Below the pieces are notes generated by a model. It was given only the letters and a program-made list of their open reading frames with translations. It searched no databases and was not told the DNA's origin. Both the position numbers and the translations under genes were made by a program. This document shows, one piece after another, positions 52,803 through 62,224 of a stretch of 64,000 bases of DNA (within the stretch, counting starts at the first letter, position 1; each line of letters opens with the position of its first letter). This DNA is from Paraburkholderia guartelaensis (GTDB taxonomy: Bacteria > Pseudomonadota > Gammaproteobacteria > Burkholderiales > Burkholderiaceae). Location of the stretch: assembly GCF_004353905.1 (NCBI RefSeq), contig NZ_SMOD01000041.1:1-64000 (forward strand), given 5' to 3'.

Positions 52803-53081
52803 TCAGGCGACCAGCCCCGGCGGTACCGTGCCTGCGAAACAGCCCGAATTGATGGCGCGTATCGCATACTCCGTCGTTTGCCGGTGCGCCTCGTCCGCGC
52901 TTGCCCAGTGCTGGGCGTAGCGCGGCAGGTGCCACTTCGCGATCACATGCTCGCCGCGCCGGATGCGGACCAGGGCCATGTAACTGTCCGGGACGCTCCC
53001 GGGCAGCGCGCAGTGCCATACGGGAAATGCGCGGGTCTCGATCGTGAAACCCTTCCAGCTTTTGCTTGCTGTGTTCTCCAT
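52803..53081 (-). CDS. Small hypothetical protein (92 aa)
   Basis: 92 residues: MENTASKSWKGFTIETRAFP, then PDSYMALVRIRRGEHVIAKW and AIRAINSG. It seems a small beta-rich soluble protein. GGAGG lies before the ATG at 53081. It is 80 bases downstream of an Hsp20 gene on the same strand. Function unknown. Confidence 0.75.
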   Translation of the reverse strand: MENTASKSWKGFTIETRAFPVWHCALPGSVPDSYMALVRIRRGEHVIAKWHLPRYAQHWASADEAHRQTTEYAIRAINSGCFAGTVPPGLVA

Positions 53082-53161
53082 GGGTGCCTCCACGTGGCCG
53101 GTGAGGCGGCGCAGGCCCGGCGGCCCGCGCCGCATGGTTTGAGCCGTTCGTGCGCATCCGT

Positions 53162-53575
53162 CTAGCCAGCGCTCACCTCAATGCGCCGCGGCTTCGCCTC
53201 CTCCCGGCGGGGAATGGTGAGCTTCAGGACGCCATCGCGCAGCTGTGCGTCGATGCGCGACACGTCAAAGTCCGGGCTGAGCGTGAAGGCGCGCCAGAAG
53301 TGCGGATGGCGCACTTCTGCGTGCTGCAGGCGCAGCCCGGATGGCGTAGGAATCACCGCCTCCGCTTCGATGTTCAGACTGCCGTCCTGCACACGCACGT
53401 CGAGCTTCTCGCGCGGCACGCCTGGCAGGTCGGCATACAGCGTGATGCCGCGACTGTCCTCGAATACATCGACTGCAGGCGCGATCCGGGTGAGCTGCTT
53501 CGCTGCTTCGGCACCCTCCCGCGAGGCAACGTCCGTTCCCGCGCGACGGGCGGCCAGTTCAGTGCTGTCGTTCAT
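53162..53575 (-). CDS. Hsp20/alpha-crystallin family protein
   Basis: 137 residues. The alpha-crystallin domain covers about residues 32-137: APAVDVFEDSRGITLYADLP, GVPREKLDVRVQDGSLNIEA, FWRAFTLSPDFDVSRIDAQL and GVLKLTIPRR. The ATG at 53575 has GGAGG upstream. It follows another Hsp20 gene by 32 bases, an arrangement typical of class A/B small heat-shock pairs that form mixed oligomers. Confidence 0.95.
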   Translation of the reverse strand: MNDSTELAARRAGTDVASREGAEAAKQLTRIAPAVDVFEDSRGITLYADLPGVPREKLDVRVQDGSLNIEAEAVIPTPSGLRLQHAEVRHPHFWRAFTLSPDFDVSRIDAQLRDGVLKLTIPRREEAKPRRIEVSAG

Positions 53576-53607
53576 GATGTCCTCCGTGATCCTGTGTATC
53601 GGGTGGC

Positions 53608-54048
53608 TTACTGGACAGTGATGGCACGTGGCTTCGAGGCCTCGGAACGTCCAACGCTGACCGTCAGGCAACCGTTCACGTAGCGCGCGCTAACCTTGTC
53701 AGGATCCGCGTGCTGGGGCAGCTCGATCACCCGCCGGAATGCGCCCATGAAACGCTCCCTGGCATAGACGCGCGCCTCGTCCCCGACTTCGGTCTCCGGG
53801 GGCGTGCGTTCGCCACTGATCGTCAGCAGTCCCTTGTCGATCGAGACATCGATCGATGCCGGATCCAGACCCGGCGCGAACGCGACGATCTCGACGCTGT
53901 CGTCAGTACTGCCTATGTTGATGGGCGGAAAGGTTTCGCTGCGCATGGCGCGCAGGCTCGCGGGAAATCCCGCGAAGACGCTGGCCATCTGCCGTTGCAG
54001 GCGGTCGAATTCGCCCAGCAGATCGGTGCTGAAAAAGAGATCGCTCAT
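53608..54048 (-). CDS. Hsp20/alpha-crystallin family protein
   Basis: 146 residues: FFSTDLLGEFDRLQRQMASV, then FPPINIGSTDDSVEIVAFAP, IDVSIDKGLLTISGERTPPE, ARERFMGAFRRVIELPQHAD and VNGCLTVSVGRSEASKPRAI. It is the first gene of the Hsp20 pair and has a heat-shock-type promoter about 140 bases upstream. Confidence 0.95.
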   Translation of the reverse strand: MSDLFFSTDLLGEFDRLQRQMASVFAGFPASLRAMRSETFPPINIGSTDDSVEIVAFAPGLDPASIDVSIDKGLLTISGERTPPETEVGDEARVYARERFMGAFRRVIELPQHADPDKVSARYVNGCLTVSVGRSEASKPRAITVQ

Positions 54049-54187
54049 GACTGGCTCCCTGAAACCGGGGCCTCTCACGAAGCTTCGAACCGGACCACGC
54101 GCTCCAGTCCGCCTGCCTGTGGGATAGCCCCGCCGACAAACAAATCGAAACACGCAGCGCTAATCGCGACTGCCTGAGCGATGAATA

Positions 54188-54215
54188 AAATAGCGCAAGG
54201 AACGGAAATTTCAAG
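54188..54215 (-). promoter_or_regulatory. Sigma-32-like heat-shock promoter before the Hsp20 pair
   Basis: On the minus strand CCCTTGAAA contains a perfect -35 (CTTGAAA, 54215-54209), followed after 14-15 bases by CTATTTTAT (-10 region, about 54194-54188). It reads toward the Hsp20 gene starting at 54048 and strongly resembles the element at 49574. Confidence 0.6.
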
Positions 54216-54246
54216 GGGCCCTGCAACATGTCTTTCGGGGAGTCTT

Positions 54247-54882
54247 ATGGTTCTTTTCGATACGCTTCAGGAACAGATCGACAGCGTGCGCCTGCCGCTC
54301 TTTGCTGTCACGCTCACGGCGGCGCAGGTGAATACGCCGCTTCTCGCGATACTCCACTGGCACGCATTCCGGCGCGCGACACAGCTTGTCCTGCCCGGCA
54401 TCGAGATCCCGCCACGACCGGTCCCGGGCTCGGCCGTCCGGCTCGATGCGGCTTGGCAGAGCTTCGAGACCGTGGACGCCATCCTTCTGGATGCCGCCTG
54501 GCAATCCGGTGCATGGGATGTCGAGCGCGTCGAGCAGCGCGGCTGCAATGTGACCGGCGCAAGCGCTGCCGAGGCGCTCGCGTGCCGGCAGGCGTTCGGC
54601 GACTACGGAGAGGACATGGCCCGCGACCCGCAACTTCTCGATGACGAGACCGATCGCGGCGAGCTGATGCAGCTTGCCGCGCGTCGGGGCTACATGCGCT
54701 GGCTGTTCCGCCCCGTCAAGGGCGGCCTGTGGGGCACGCTCAACGAGCCGGACGACACCCTTGACGTCGATGGCGGACGCCGGCCGCCCTGTCCCGTGTC
54801 GCCCCGGCCCCGCCGACCCGAGGGGCGCGGCCGAACGGTCTATCGCCTTGGCGCGGTCCATCGCATCCTGCTGCGGCGCTGA
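54247..54882 (+). CDS. Hypothetical protein next to heat-shock genes (211 aa)
   Basis: 211 residues from ATG 54247 with GGGGAG upstream; MVLFDTLQEQIDSVRLPLFA, then WQSFETVDAILLDAAWQSGA and EDMARDPQLLDDETDRGELM. The C-terminal ~50 residues are Pro/Arg-rich. No known domain. It is divergent from the Hsp20 pair and precedes groES by 170 bases, so it may be heat-regulated. Longer starts upstream overlap the Hsp20 promoter. Confidence 0.7.
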   Translation: MVLFDTLQEQIDSVRLPLFAVTLTAAQVNTPLLAILHWHAFRRATQLVLPGIEIPPRPVPGSAVRLDAAWQSFETVDAILLDAAWQSGAWDVERVEQRGCNVTGASAAEALACRQAFGDYGEDMARDPQLLDDETDRGELMQLAARRGYMRWLFRPVKGGLWGTLNEPDDTLDVDGGRRPPCPVSPRPRRPEGRGRTVYRLGAVHRILLRR

Positions 54883-54916
54883 AACAATTTGTTACAAAGA
54901 GACATCATCACGCGCC

Positions 54917-54943
54917 CTTGAAGAGCGAGATGGCCGCCTCTAT
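54917..54943 (+). promoter_or_regulatory. Sigma-32-like promoter before groES
   Basis: CTTGAAG at 54917-54923 followed by CCTCTAT at 54937-54943 (13-base spacing) resembles the other two heat-shock promoters in the island. It lies 110 bases before the groES start. The match to consensus is weaker. No CIRCE element was seen. Confidence 0.45.
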
Positions 54944-55052
54944 TTCGCTTTCCGCCAGACATGGCACGGCTGCACGGAGGCGAATCACGTTCCCCGATAC
55001 CCGCAGCCGGATTCCCTTTATTGGTGATCCTTTAATCGCTCAGGAGATGGAA

Positions 55053-55370
55053 ATGCAGATTCGTCCCCTCTACGACCGGATTATCGTCAAGCGAATCGAG
55101 ACGCAGCGGACGACGGCCTCGGGCATCGTGATTCCCGATTCAGCGGCAGAAAAACCAGAACAGGGCGAAGTCGTTGCGGTCGGCAGCGGCCGGCCGCTGC
55201 AGGACGGAACGCTGCGCGCGCTCCAGCTGCAAGTCGGTGACCAGGTGCTCTTCGGCAAATACGCAGGCCAGACCGTCAAGGTCAATGGCGAGGAACTGCT
55301 CGTCATGCGCGAAGAGGACGTCATGGGCGTCCTCGAGGCCGACGCGGGTGCAGCCCGCAAGGCCGCCTGA
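55053..55370 (+). CDS. groES: Co-chaperonin GroES
   Basis: 105 residues, slightly longer than the typical 96-97. MQIRPLYDRIIVKRIETQRT, then ASGIVIPDSAAEKPEQGEVV (mobile loop), DQVLFGKYAGQTVKVNGEEL and VMREEDVMGVLE are the GroES fold. The start at 55053 is placed after CAGGAG; ATG 55047 is an alternative. It forms the lid of the GroEL chamber and is 75 bases upstream of groEL. Confidence 0.97.
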   Translation: MQIRPLYDRIIVKRIETQRTTASGIVIPDSAAEKPEQGEVVAVGSGRPLQDGTLRALQLQVGDQVLFGKYAGQTVKVNGEELLVMREEDVMGVLEADAGAARKAA

Positions 55371-55445
55371 TCTTTCGACCGGTCGCGGACACCCGCCCGG
55401 TCGTTCGCGACGTGTTGAGTCAACGACTTTACCCGGAGCAACAAC

Positions 55446-57068
55446 ATGAGTGCAAAAGACGTCAGGTTCCACGACAGCGCCCGCGCCCGTATCGTCAACG
55501 GCGTGAACGTGCTGGCCGATGCCGTCAAGGTCACGCTTGGGCCCAAGGGCCGTAATGTGCTGATCGAGCGCAGTTTCGGCGCGCCGACCATCACCAAGGA
55601 TGGCGTGTCGGTCGCGAAGGAAATCGAACTGAAGGACCGCTTCGAGAACATGGGCGCGCAGGTAGTCAAGCAGGTCGCGTCAAAGACCGCCGATGTGGCC
55701 GGCGATGGCACCACCACGGCCACCGTGCTCGCGCAGGCGATCGTGCAGGAGGGTATGAAGCACGTCGCCGCGGGCATGAATCCGATGGATCTGAAGCGCG
55801 GGATCGACAGGGCCGTGGCCGCCGTGCTCGACGAGCTGCGCAAGCTCTCCAGGCCGATTTCGACCAACCGCGAAATCGCCCAGGTCGGATCGATCTCGGC
55901 CAATTCCGACGAAGCGATCGGCAAGATCATCGCCGATGCGATGGAGCGTGTCGGCAAGGAAGGCGTCATCACCGTCGAGGACGGCAAGTCGCTCGAGAAC
56001 GGGCTCGATGTGGTCGAAGGGATGCAGTTCGACCGCGGTTACGTGAGCCCCTACTTCATCAACGATCCAGAAAAGCAGGCAGCGTATCTCGACGACACGC
56101 TGATCCTGCTGCACGACAAAAAGATCTCGAATATCCGGGATCTGCTGCCGGTTCTCGAAGCGACCTCAAAGGCCGGCAAGCCCCTGCTGATCGTCTCGGA
56201 AGACATCGATGGCGAAGCACTGGCCACGCTCGTGGTCAACGCGATGCGAGGCATCCTGAAGGTCGCGGCCGTCAAGGCACCAGGGTTCGGCGACCGCCGC
56301 AAGGCCATGCTCGAGGACATCGCCATCCTCACTGGCGCAACGGTCATCTCTGAAGAGACCGGCAAGCAGCTGCCGAAGGCAACGCTCGAGGATCTCGGAC
56401 GTGCGAAACGTGTGGAAGTCCGCAAGGACGACACGATCATCATCGACGGCGCAGGCGACGAGAAGCGCATCCAGGAGCGCGTATGGTCGCTCCGCAGGCA
56501 GATCGAGGATACGACAGTCGACTACGATCGCGAGAAGCTTCAGGAGCGTCTGGCGAAGCTTGCAGGCGGTGTGGCCGTCATCAGGGTCGGTGCAGCGACC
56601 GAGGTCGAGATGAAGGAGAAAAAGGACCGCGTCGACGATGCGCTGCATGCCACGCGTGCGGCTGTCGAGGAAGGCATCGTCCCTGGCGGCGGCGTTGCGC
56701 TGCTGCGCGCGCGCGAGGCGGTGTCCACTCTTAAGGGCGTCAACGGCGATCAGGACGCGGGCATCCGCATCGTGCAGCGCGCGCTCGAGTCGCCGCTGCG
56801 CGTCATCGCCGCGAACGCCGGTGACGAGCCTTCTGTGGTCATCGCGAAGGTGCTCGCAGGCAAGGGCAACTTTGGCTACAACGCCGCTACCGGTGAGTTC
56901 GGTGACCTCGTCGAAGCGGGCGTGGTCGATCCGACCAAGGTCACGCGCACGGCGCTGCAGAATGCGGCGTCGATTGCCGGGCTGATCCTGACGACGGATG
57001 CGACGATCGCCGACGCACCGAAGGACGAAAAGCCCGTGCTGGCGAGTGCGCCGGAACTGGAATACTGA
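55446..57068 (+). CDS. groEL: Chaperonin GroEL (additional copy type)
   Basis: 540 residues. All signatures are present: VTLGPKGRNVLIERSFGAPT, DVAGDGTTTATVLAQAIVQE (ATP site), GVITVEDGKSLENGLDVVEG and AAVEEGIVPGGGVALLRA. The C-terminus ends PVLASAPELEY and lacks the GGM-repeat tail normal in the housekeeping GroEL, which suggests a specialised extra copy. GGAGCAAC precedes the ATG. ATP-driven folding chamber in the cytoplasm. Confidence 0.97.
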   Translation: MSAKDVRFHDSARARIVNGVNVLADAVKVTLGPKGRNVLIERSFGAPTITKDGVSVAKEIELKDRFENMGAQVVKQVASKTADVAGDGTTTATVLAQAIVQEGMKHVAAGMNPMDLKRGIDRAVAAVLDELRKLSRPISTNREIAQVGSISANSDEAIGKIIADAMERVGKEGVITVEDGKSLENGLDVVEGMQFDRGYVSPYFINDPEKQAAYLDDTLILLHDKKISNIRDLLPVLEATSKAGKPLLIVSEDIDGEALATLVVNAMRGILKVAAVKAPGFGDRRKAMLEDIAILTGATVISEETGKQLPKATLEDLGRAKRVEVRKDDTIIIDGAGDEKRIQERVWSLRRQIEDTTVDYDREKLQERLAKLAGGVAVIRVGAATEVEMKEKKDRVDDALHATRAAVEEGIVPGGGVALLRAREAVSTLKGVNGDQDAGIRIVQRALESPLRVIAANAGDEPSVVIAKVLAGKGNFGYNAATGEFGDLVEAGVVDPTKVTRTALQNAASIAGLILTTDATIADAPKDEKPVLASAPELEY

Positions 57069-57121
57069 CCGCATCGGTCTTGCTGTGTGCACCGCTCACC
57101 TGGCCCGCGGTGCGTTTCCTT

Positions 57122-57164
57122 CGGCACCGCTCTTTCTGTCTTCGCGGGGGCGGTGCCGCTTTTT
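57122..57164 (+). terminator. Rho-independent terminator after groEL
   Basis: CGGCACCGC (57122-57130) pairs perfectly with GCGGTGCCG (57150-57158) and is followed by CTTTTT. It lies 54 bases after the groEL stop and just before the next gene, so groES-groEL is likely a closed unit with partial read-through. Confidence 0.8.
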
Positions 57165-57176
57165 CCCGGGACTGCC

Positions 57177-57431
57177 ATGAAACTCGAACTTCGCATTGAT
57201 TCAAGGCCGCTCGACATCGAGATCGATGACGTCGTGGCGGGACTGCTGGCCGTACGGCTCGACCTGCCAGCGGGCGAGGATAACCGGGACGCGCTCGCGC
57301 GCCACCTGAGCGCGAAGGGTGAGCCCTGGATTCTCGACGAGGAACACATGCGCCGACGCATCCTGCGCCGGCTGATCCTGGACATCGCCGACCCCGCGCT
57401 CGTCATCCGCCATCTCATGGCTGACCAGTGA
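57177..57431 (+). CDS. Small hypothetical protein (84 aa)
   Basis: 84 residues: MKLELRIDSRPLDIEIDDVV, then GLLAVRLDLPAGEDNRDALA and a basic C-terminal HMRRRILRRLILDIADPALV. It lies directly after the groEL terminator. No known domain; soluble and helical. Confidence 0.65.
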   Translation: MKLELRIDSRPLDIEIDDVVAGLLAVRLDLPAGEDNRDALARHLSAKGEPWILDEEHMRRRILRRLILDIADPALVIRHLMADQ

Positions 57432-57450
57432 CCCTTGTGCCTGCGCGGCC

Positions 57451-57798
57451 ATGGCGAAGCTTCCCCCCGGAATCCTCGGGCGCGACTTCCTCACGTTCCT
57501 GCAACTTTCGGTTGGTGACGAGATTCGCGCCGGCCAGGTTATCGACGATTCCGCGCTGCGTCAGGCGATGTGCGCCGTGCGCTGCGGGACCATGCGTGCA
57601 GCGCGACCAGCGATGAAGGTCTTCTTCGATGGATGCCAGTTCTGGCTCGCCAGTCATCTTCACCGTTACGAGGCAGCGTGCCGTCTGGGCGCGCGCCACC
57701 AGGAATTCTGGTGCGAAATCGAACCGGGCACCAAAGACGACGCCTGGCGACACGCCTCGCGATGGACTCAGGCCTCGGACCATTACGGAAGTGACTGA
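57451..57798 (+). CDS. Small protein resembling a ParB/Srx-type nuclease core
   Basis: 115 residues. LTFLQLSVGDEIRAGQVIDD, AMKVFFDGCQFWLASHLHRY, EAACRLGARHQEFWCEIEPG and TKDDAWRHASRW follow the order of the ParB/sulfiredoxin-like fold (an FDG...HRYEAA...GT..DA pattern). Such small proteins are often found on plasmids and islands. No DNA-binding HTH part is attached. Assignment is tentative. Confidence 0.55.
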   Translation: MAKLPPGILGRDFLTFLQLSVGDEIRAGQVIDDSALRQAMCAVRCGTMRAARPAMKVFFDGCQFWLASHLHRYEAACRLGARHQEFWCEIEPGTKDDAWRHASRWTQASDHYGSD

Positions 57799-58326
57799 TT
57801 CAACACGTCGGCTGGCCGCCATCCGCCCGATGACCGCTCCCACGAGCCATTGCTGGCATCCCGACGTTGCCCCCCGAATGGCCGATTCGTTCGCCCGTGT
57901 GCCGTTCGCAGCAGGCACGCAGCCCCTGCAGTTCGCGCTCGGCTACGGGACGTGGGACAGGCGGGTGGTGACCGGTGTCCATGACGACGAGGCCACCACC
58001 AACTCATCGCGCCGAAGAACTGACGCAAAACTTCCTCCGCGCAGTGCTGCGGGCGCGAGGCAGCGCAGGACGCTATGAAAATGCGTGTTGACGCGCCAGA
58101 GTCCGGGCCCCGTCCCCGGCTCGTTACCTGAATCGCGTCGGCGGTCGAAACGGGGCGTAACACTGTGCCGGATGCTCTTCACAAAGCCGTCCCAGACACG
58201 CCCCGCCGACCGCCCCCGTCGCTCCGGCCGCTGTCACTGGTCAAAAGATTCCTGGCATTGGCAATGCATCAATCGCGCACAATTTGTCCAGCCGTGTTCG
58301 TTGCGCGCGCAACCAACATACATCTT
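57799..58326. other. Intergenic stretch
   Basis: No supported gene. Open frames on both strands are Arg/Ser-rich and have no ribosome-binding sites or signatures. No clear regulatory element was seen. Confidence 0.45.
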
Positions 58327-58695
58327 TCAATCGACAGGAAACACAACGTCCGGTTGCGGAGCAGGGCGCGCCACCGGACCCGGGCAGGTTACGGGACTCG
58401 TGGCAGACACACGTTGATTCAGCTGAAAGAGCGGTGGTGAATGCACACGCAGCCGCGTTGCGTCAGCGTGGGTGTCGCCCATGGCCGCTCGCCTGCAGGA
58501 CGTCACGGCCGACGGGCTCGGCGTGGCCGTCGGCAGGCCATCGCGTGCTTCCGGCCCGCTGCTGCGCGGCTCCATCCAGTATCCGATGCCGCCTCCGCCC
58601 GGGAGTGGCAGCGTTTGCTCGCTGGCCGCTACGGCTGCTTTTGGCGAAGCAGCAAGGGTTACCACCGCCACAAACGCCCAGATCTGCTTTTTCAT
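58327..58695 (-). CDS. Small secreted protein (122 aa)
   Basis: 122 residues from an ATG at 58695 with AAGGGG upstream. The signal peptide (MKKQIWAFVAVVTLAASPKA, cleavage after AVA) is convincing, followed by SEQTLPLPGGGGIGYWMEP. The remainder has few regular features, so the C-terminal half may be uncertain. Probably periplasmic. Confidence 0.6.
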   Translation of the reverse strand: MKKQIWAFVAVVTLAASPKAAVAASEQTLPLPGGGGIGYWMEPRSSGPEARDGLPTATPSPSAVTSCRRAAMGDTHADATRLRVHSPPLFQLNQRVSATSPVTCPGPVARPAPQPDVVFPVD

Positions 58696-59384
58696 GGCAA
58701 ACCCCTTCCTTCAACCCTGTCCAGCACAGCCGAACCCGCAGTGTGCGCCGGGGCGGATGTTGCACACTGCCTGACTGAGCCGAATATAACTTAGCTTCCC
58801 TTATCGAATTTTTCAAGAGGCGGCCGGCGCCACAATGACTGCTTCGGCAACGGGCTCGCGCGCCACCCGGGAACGGGACGCTTCGGCAGGGCCTGGCTCC
58901 CTTCGCTGAGCCGGTAGAGCGTCCCGTGCGCGAGCTGACGGTCCGGGACAGGGCGGCATCCGGGCCGCCGCCGCTGCAAACCGCGCGACCGCCGGGTGCG
59001 CCCGCAATGTGGAAATCGTGCTCCGCGCTTCGCTAGCGGTGTTGAGCCGCGTCGTTTTGTACGATTAAATCCCTGTCCCGCAACGCGACGCGGGAGTGCG
59101 GAACGTCGGCCGGGTTCTTGCGCCTGGCCCGGGGGCACTGCGATCCGCGGGTGGGCATCTGGTTTCATGCGGGCTCAACTGCTGCCGGATCTGTCCGGGC
59201 GTTTGCGCCCCTCGCGATTTTGCATAAAATAGCTTCGTGCACTCTTCGCTGTTCAGCTGCGAAGAGGTTGCGCTGGTCCACTTTGAACCGTCCCATCGTC
59301 AAGGCGACTGGCGCGGCCGAGCCATCGTCCCGTGTTATCCGGTTCGGCCGCGCCTCTGGGAGCGAAACTGTTCGGGTGCCGTCA
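58696..59384. other. Intergenic stretch upstream of the MEDS/PAS kinase
   Basis: No supported gene. The minus-strand frame at 58791-59168 is extremely Arg-rich and looks like a chance frame. A CATAAAATA sequence near 59221-59230 could be a -10 element for the kinase gene. Confidence 0.4.
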
Positions 59385-61622
<2,238 letters not shown>

Positions 61623-61677
61623 CACCGTCCCGGCGGCCAGTGGCCATGGCCGCTGGCGCCGGTTCGCCTCGACCCGA

Positions 61678-62118
61678 CTACACCTCGAAGCAGCTGGCCA
61701 GCCAGGTGACAAGCTCCGCAATCGCGGCTCCCTTGCGACAATAGCCGTCAAAGGAGCCGGGCATGATCCGTGCTGCGACGCTTTCCAGTGGAAGCGCCGT
61801 ATACGCGACGATGATGATCTCCCGCGTCGCTGCGCGCGAGCGTAGCATCCCGGCCGTCTGGTGACCGTCTACCTGGGGCATGTTGATGTCGAGCAGGACG
61901 ACGTGGGCGTTTGCCCGCTCGCACTCGGCGACGGCGTGTGCGGCGCTGTATGCGGCGCACGTCTGGTAACCCGCCAGGCCGAGCGCGACACATACTGCGT
62001 CCGCAGCGGCCGCATTGTCATCCACGACGACGACACGGGGCTGTTCATCGGTGCGCACGCTACGTCTTGTGAACCAGGCCTGGCGGGCGGGAAAGGATTC
62101 TTGATCAGGCTTCTCCAT
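61678..62118 (-). CDS. Single-domain response regulator
   Basis: 146 residues. Receiver features: VVVVDDNAAAADAVCVALGL, the Asp in VVLLDINMPQVDGHQTA, the Thr in IVAYTALPL and a Lys in YCRKGAAIAELV. An N-terminal extension of about 25 residues precedes it. No output domain is present. It lies between two hybrid kinases and probably shuttles phosphate for one of them. Confidence 0.88.
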   Translation of the reverse strand: MEKPDQESFPARQAWFTRRSVRTDEQPRVVVVDDNAAAADAVCVALGLAGYQTCAAYSAAHAVAECERANAHVVLLDINMPQVDGHQTAGMLRSRAATREIIIVAYTALPLESVAARIMPGSFDGYCRKGAAIAELVTWLASCFEV

Positions 62119-62224
62119 GGCTCGCAACCGGTTGCCCTGTCCGACCGCAACCGGCGTGCCAAGCCTGCTTTCCGGCCGCGGGTGCCGCGGCGAATCTGGC
62201 TGATCCCAAAGAGGAGCATTTTCG

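Noticed and set aside
58791..59168. 126-codon minus-strand frame upstream of the MEDS kinase
   Set aside because: Extremely Arg/Pro-rich, no start signals and no homology; treated as chance.
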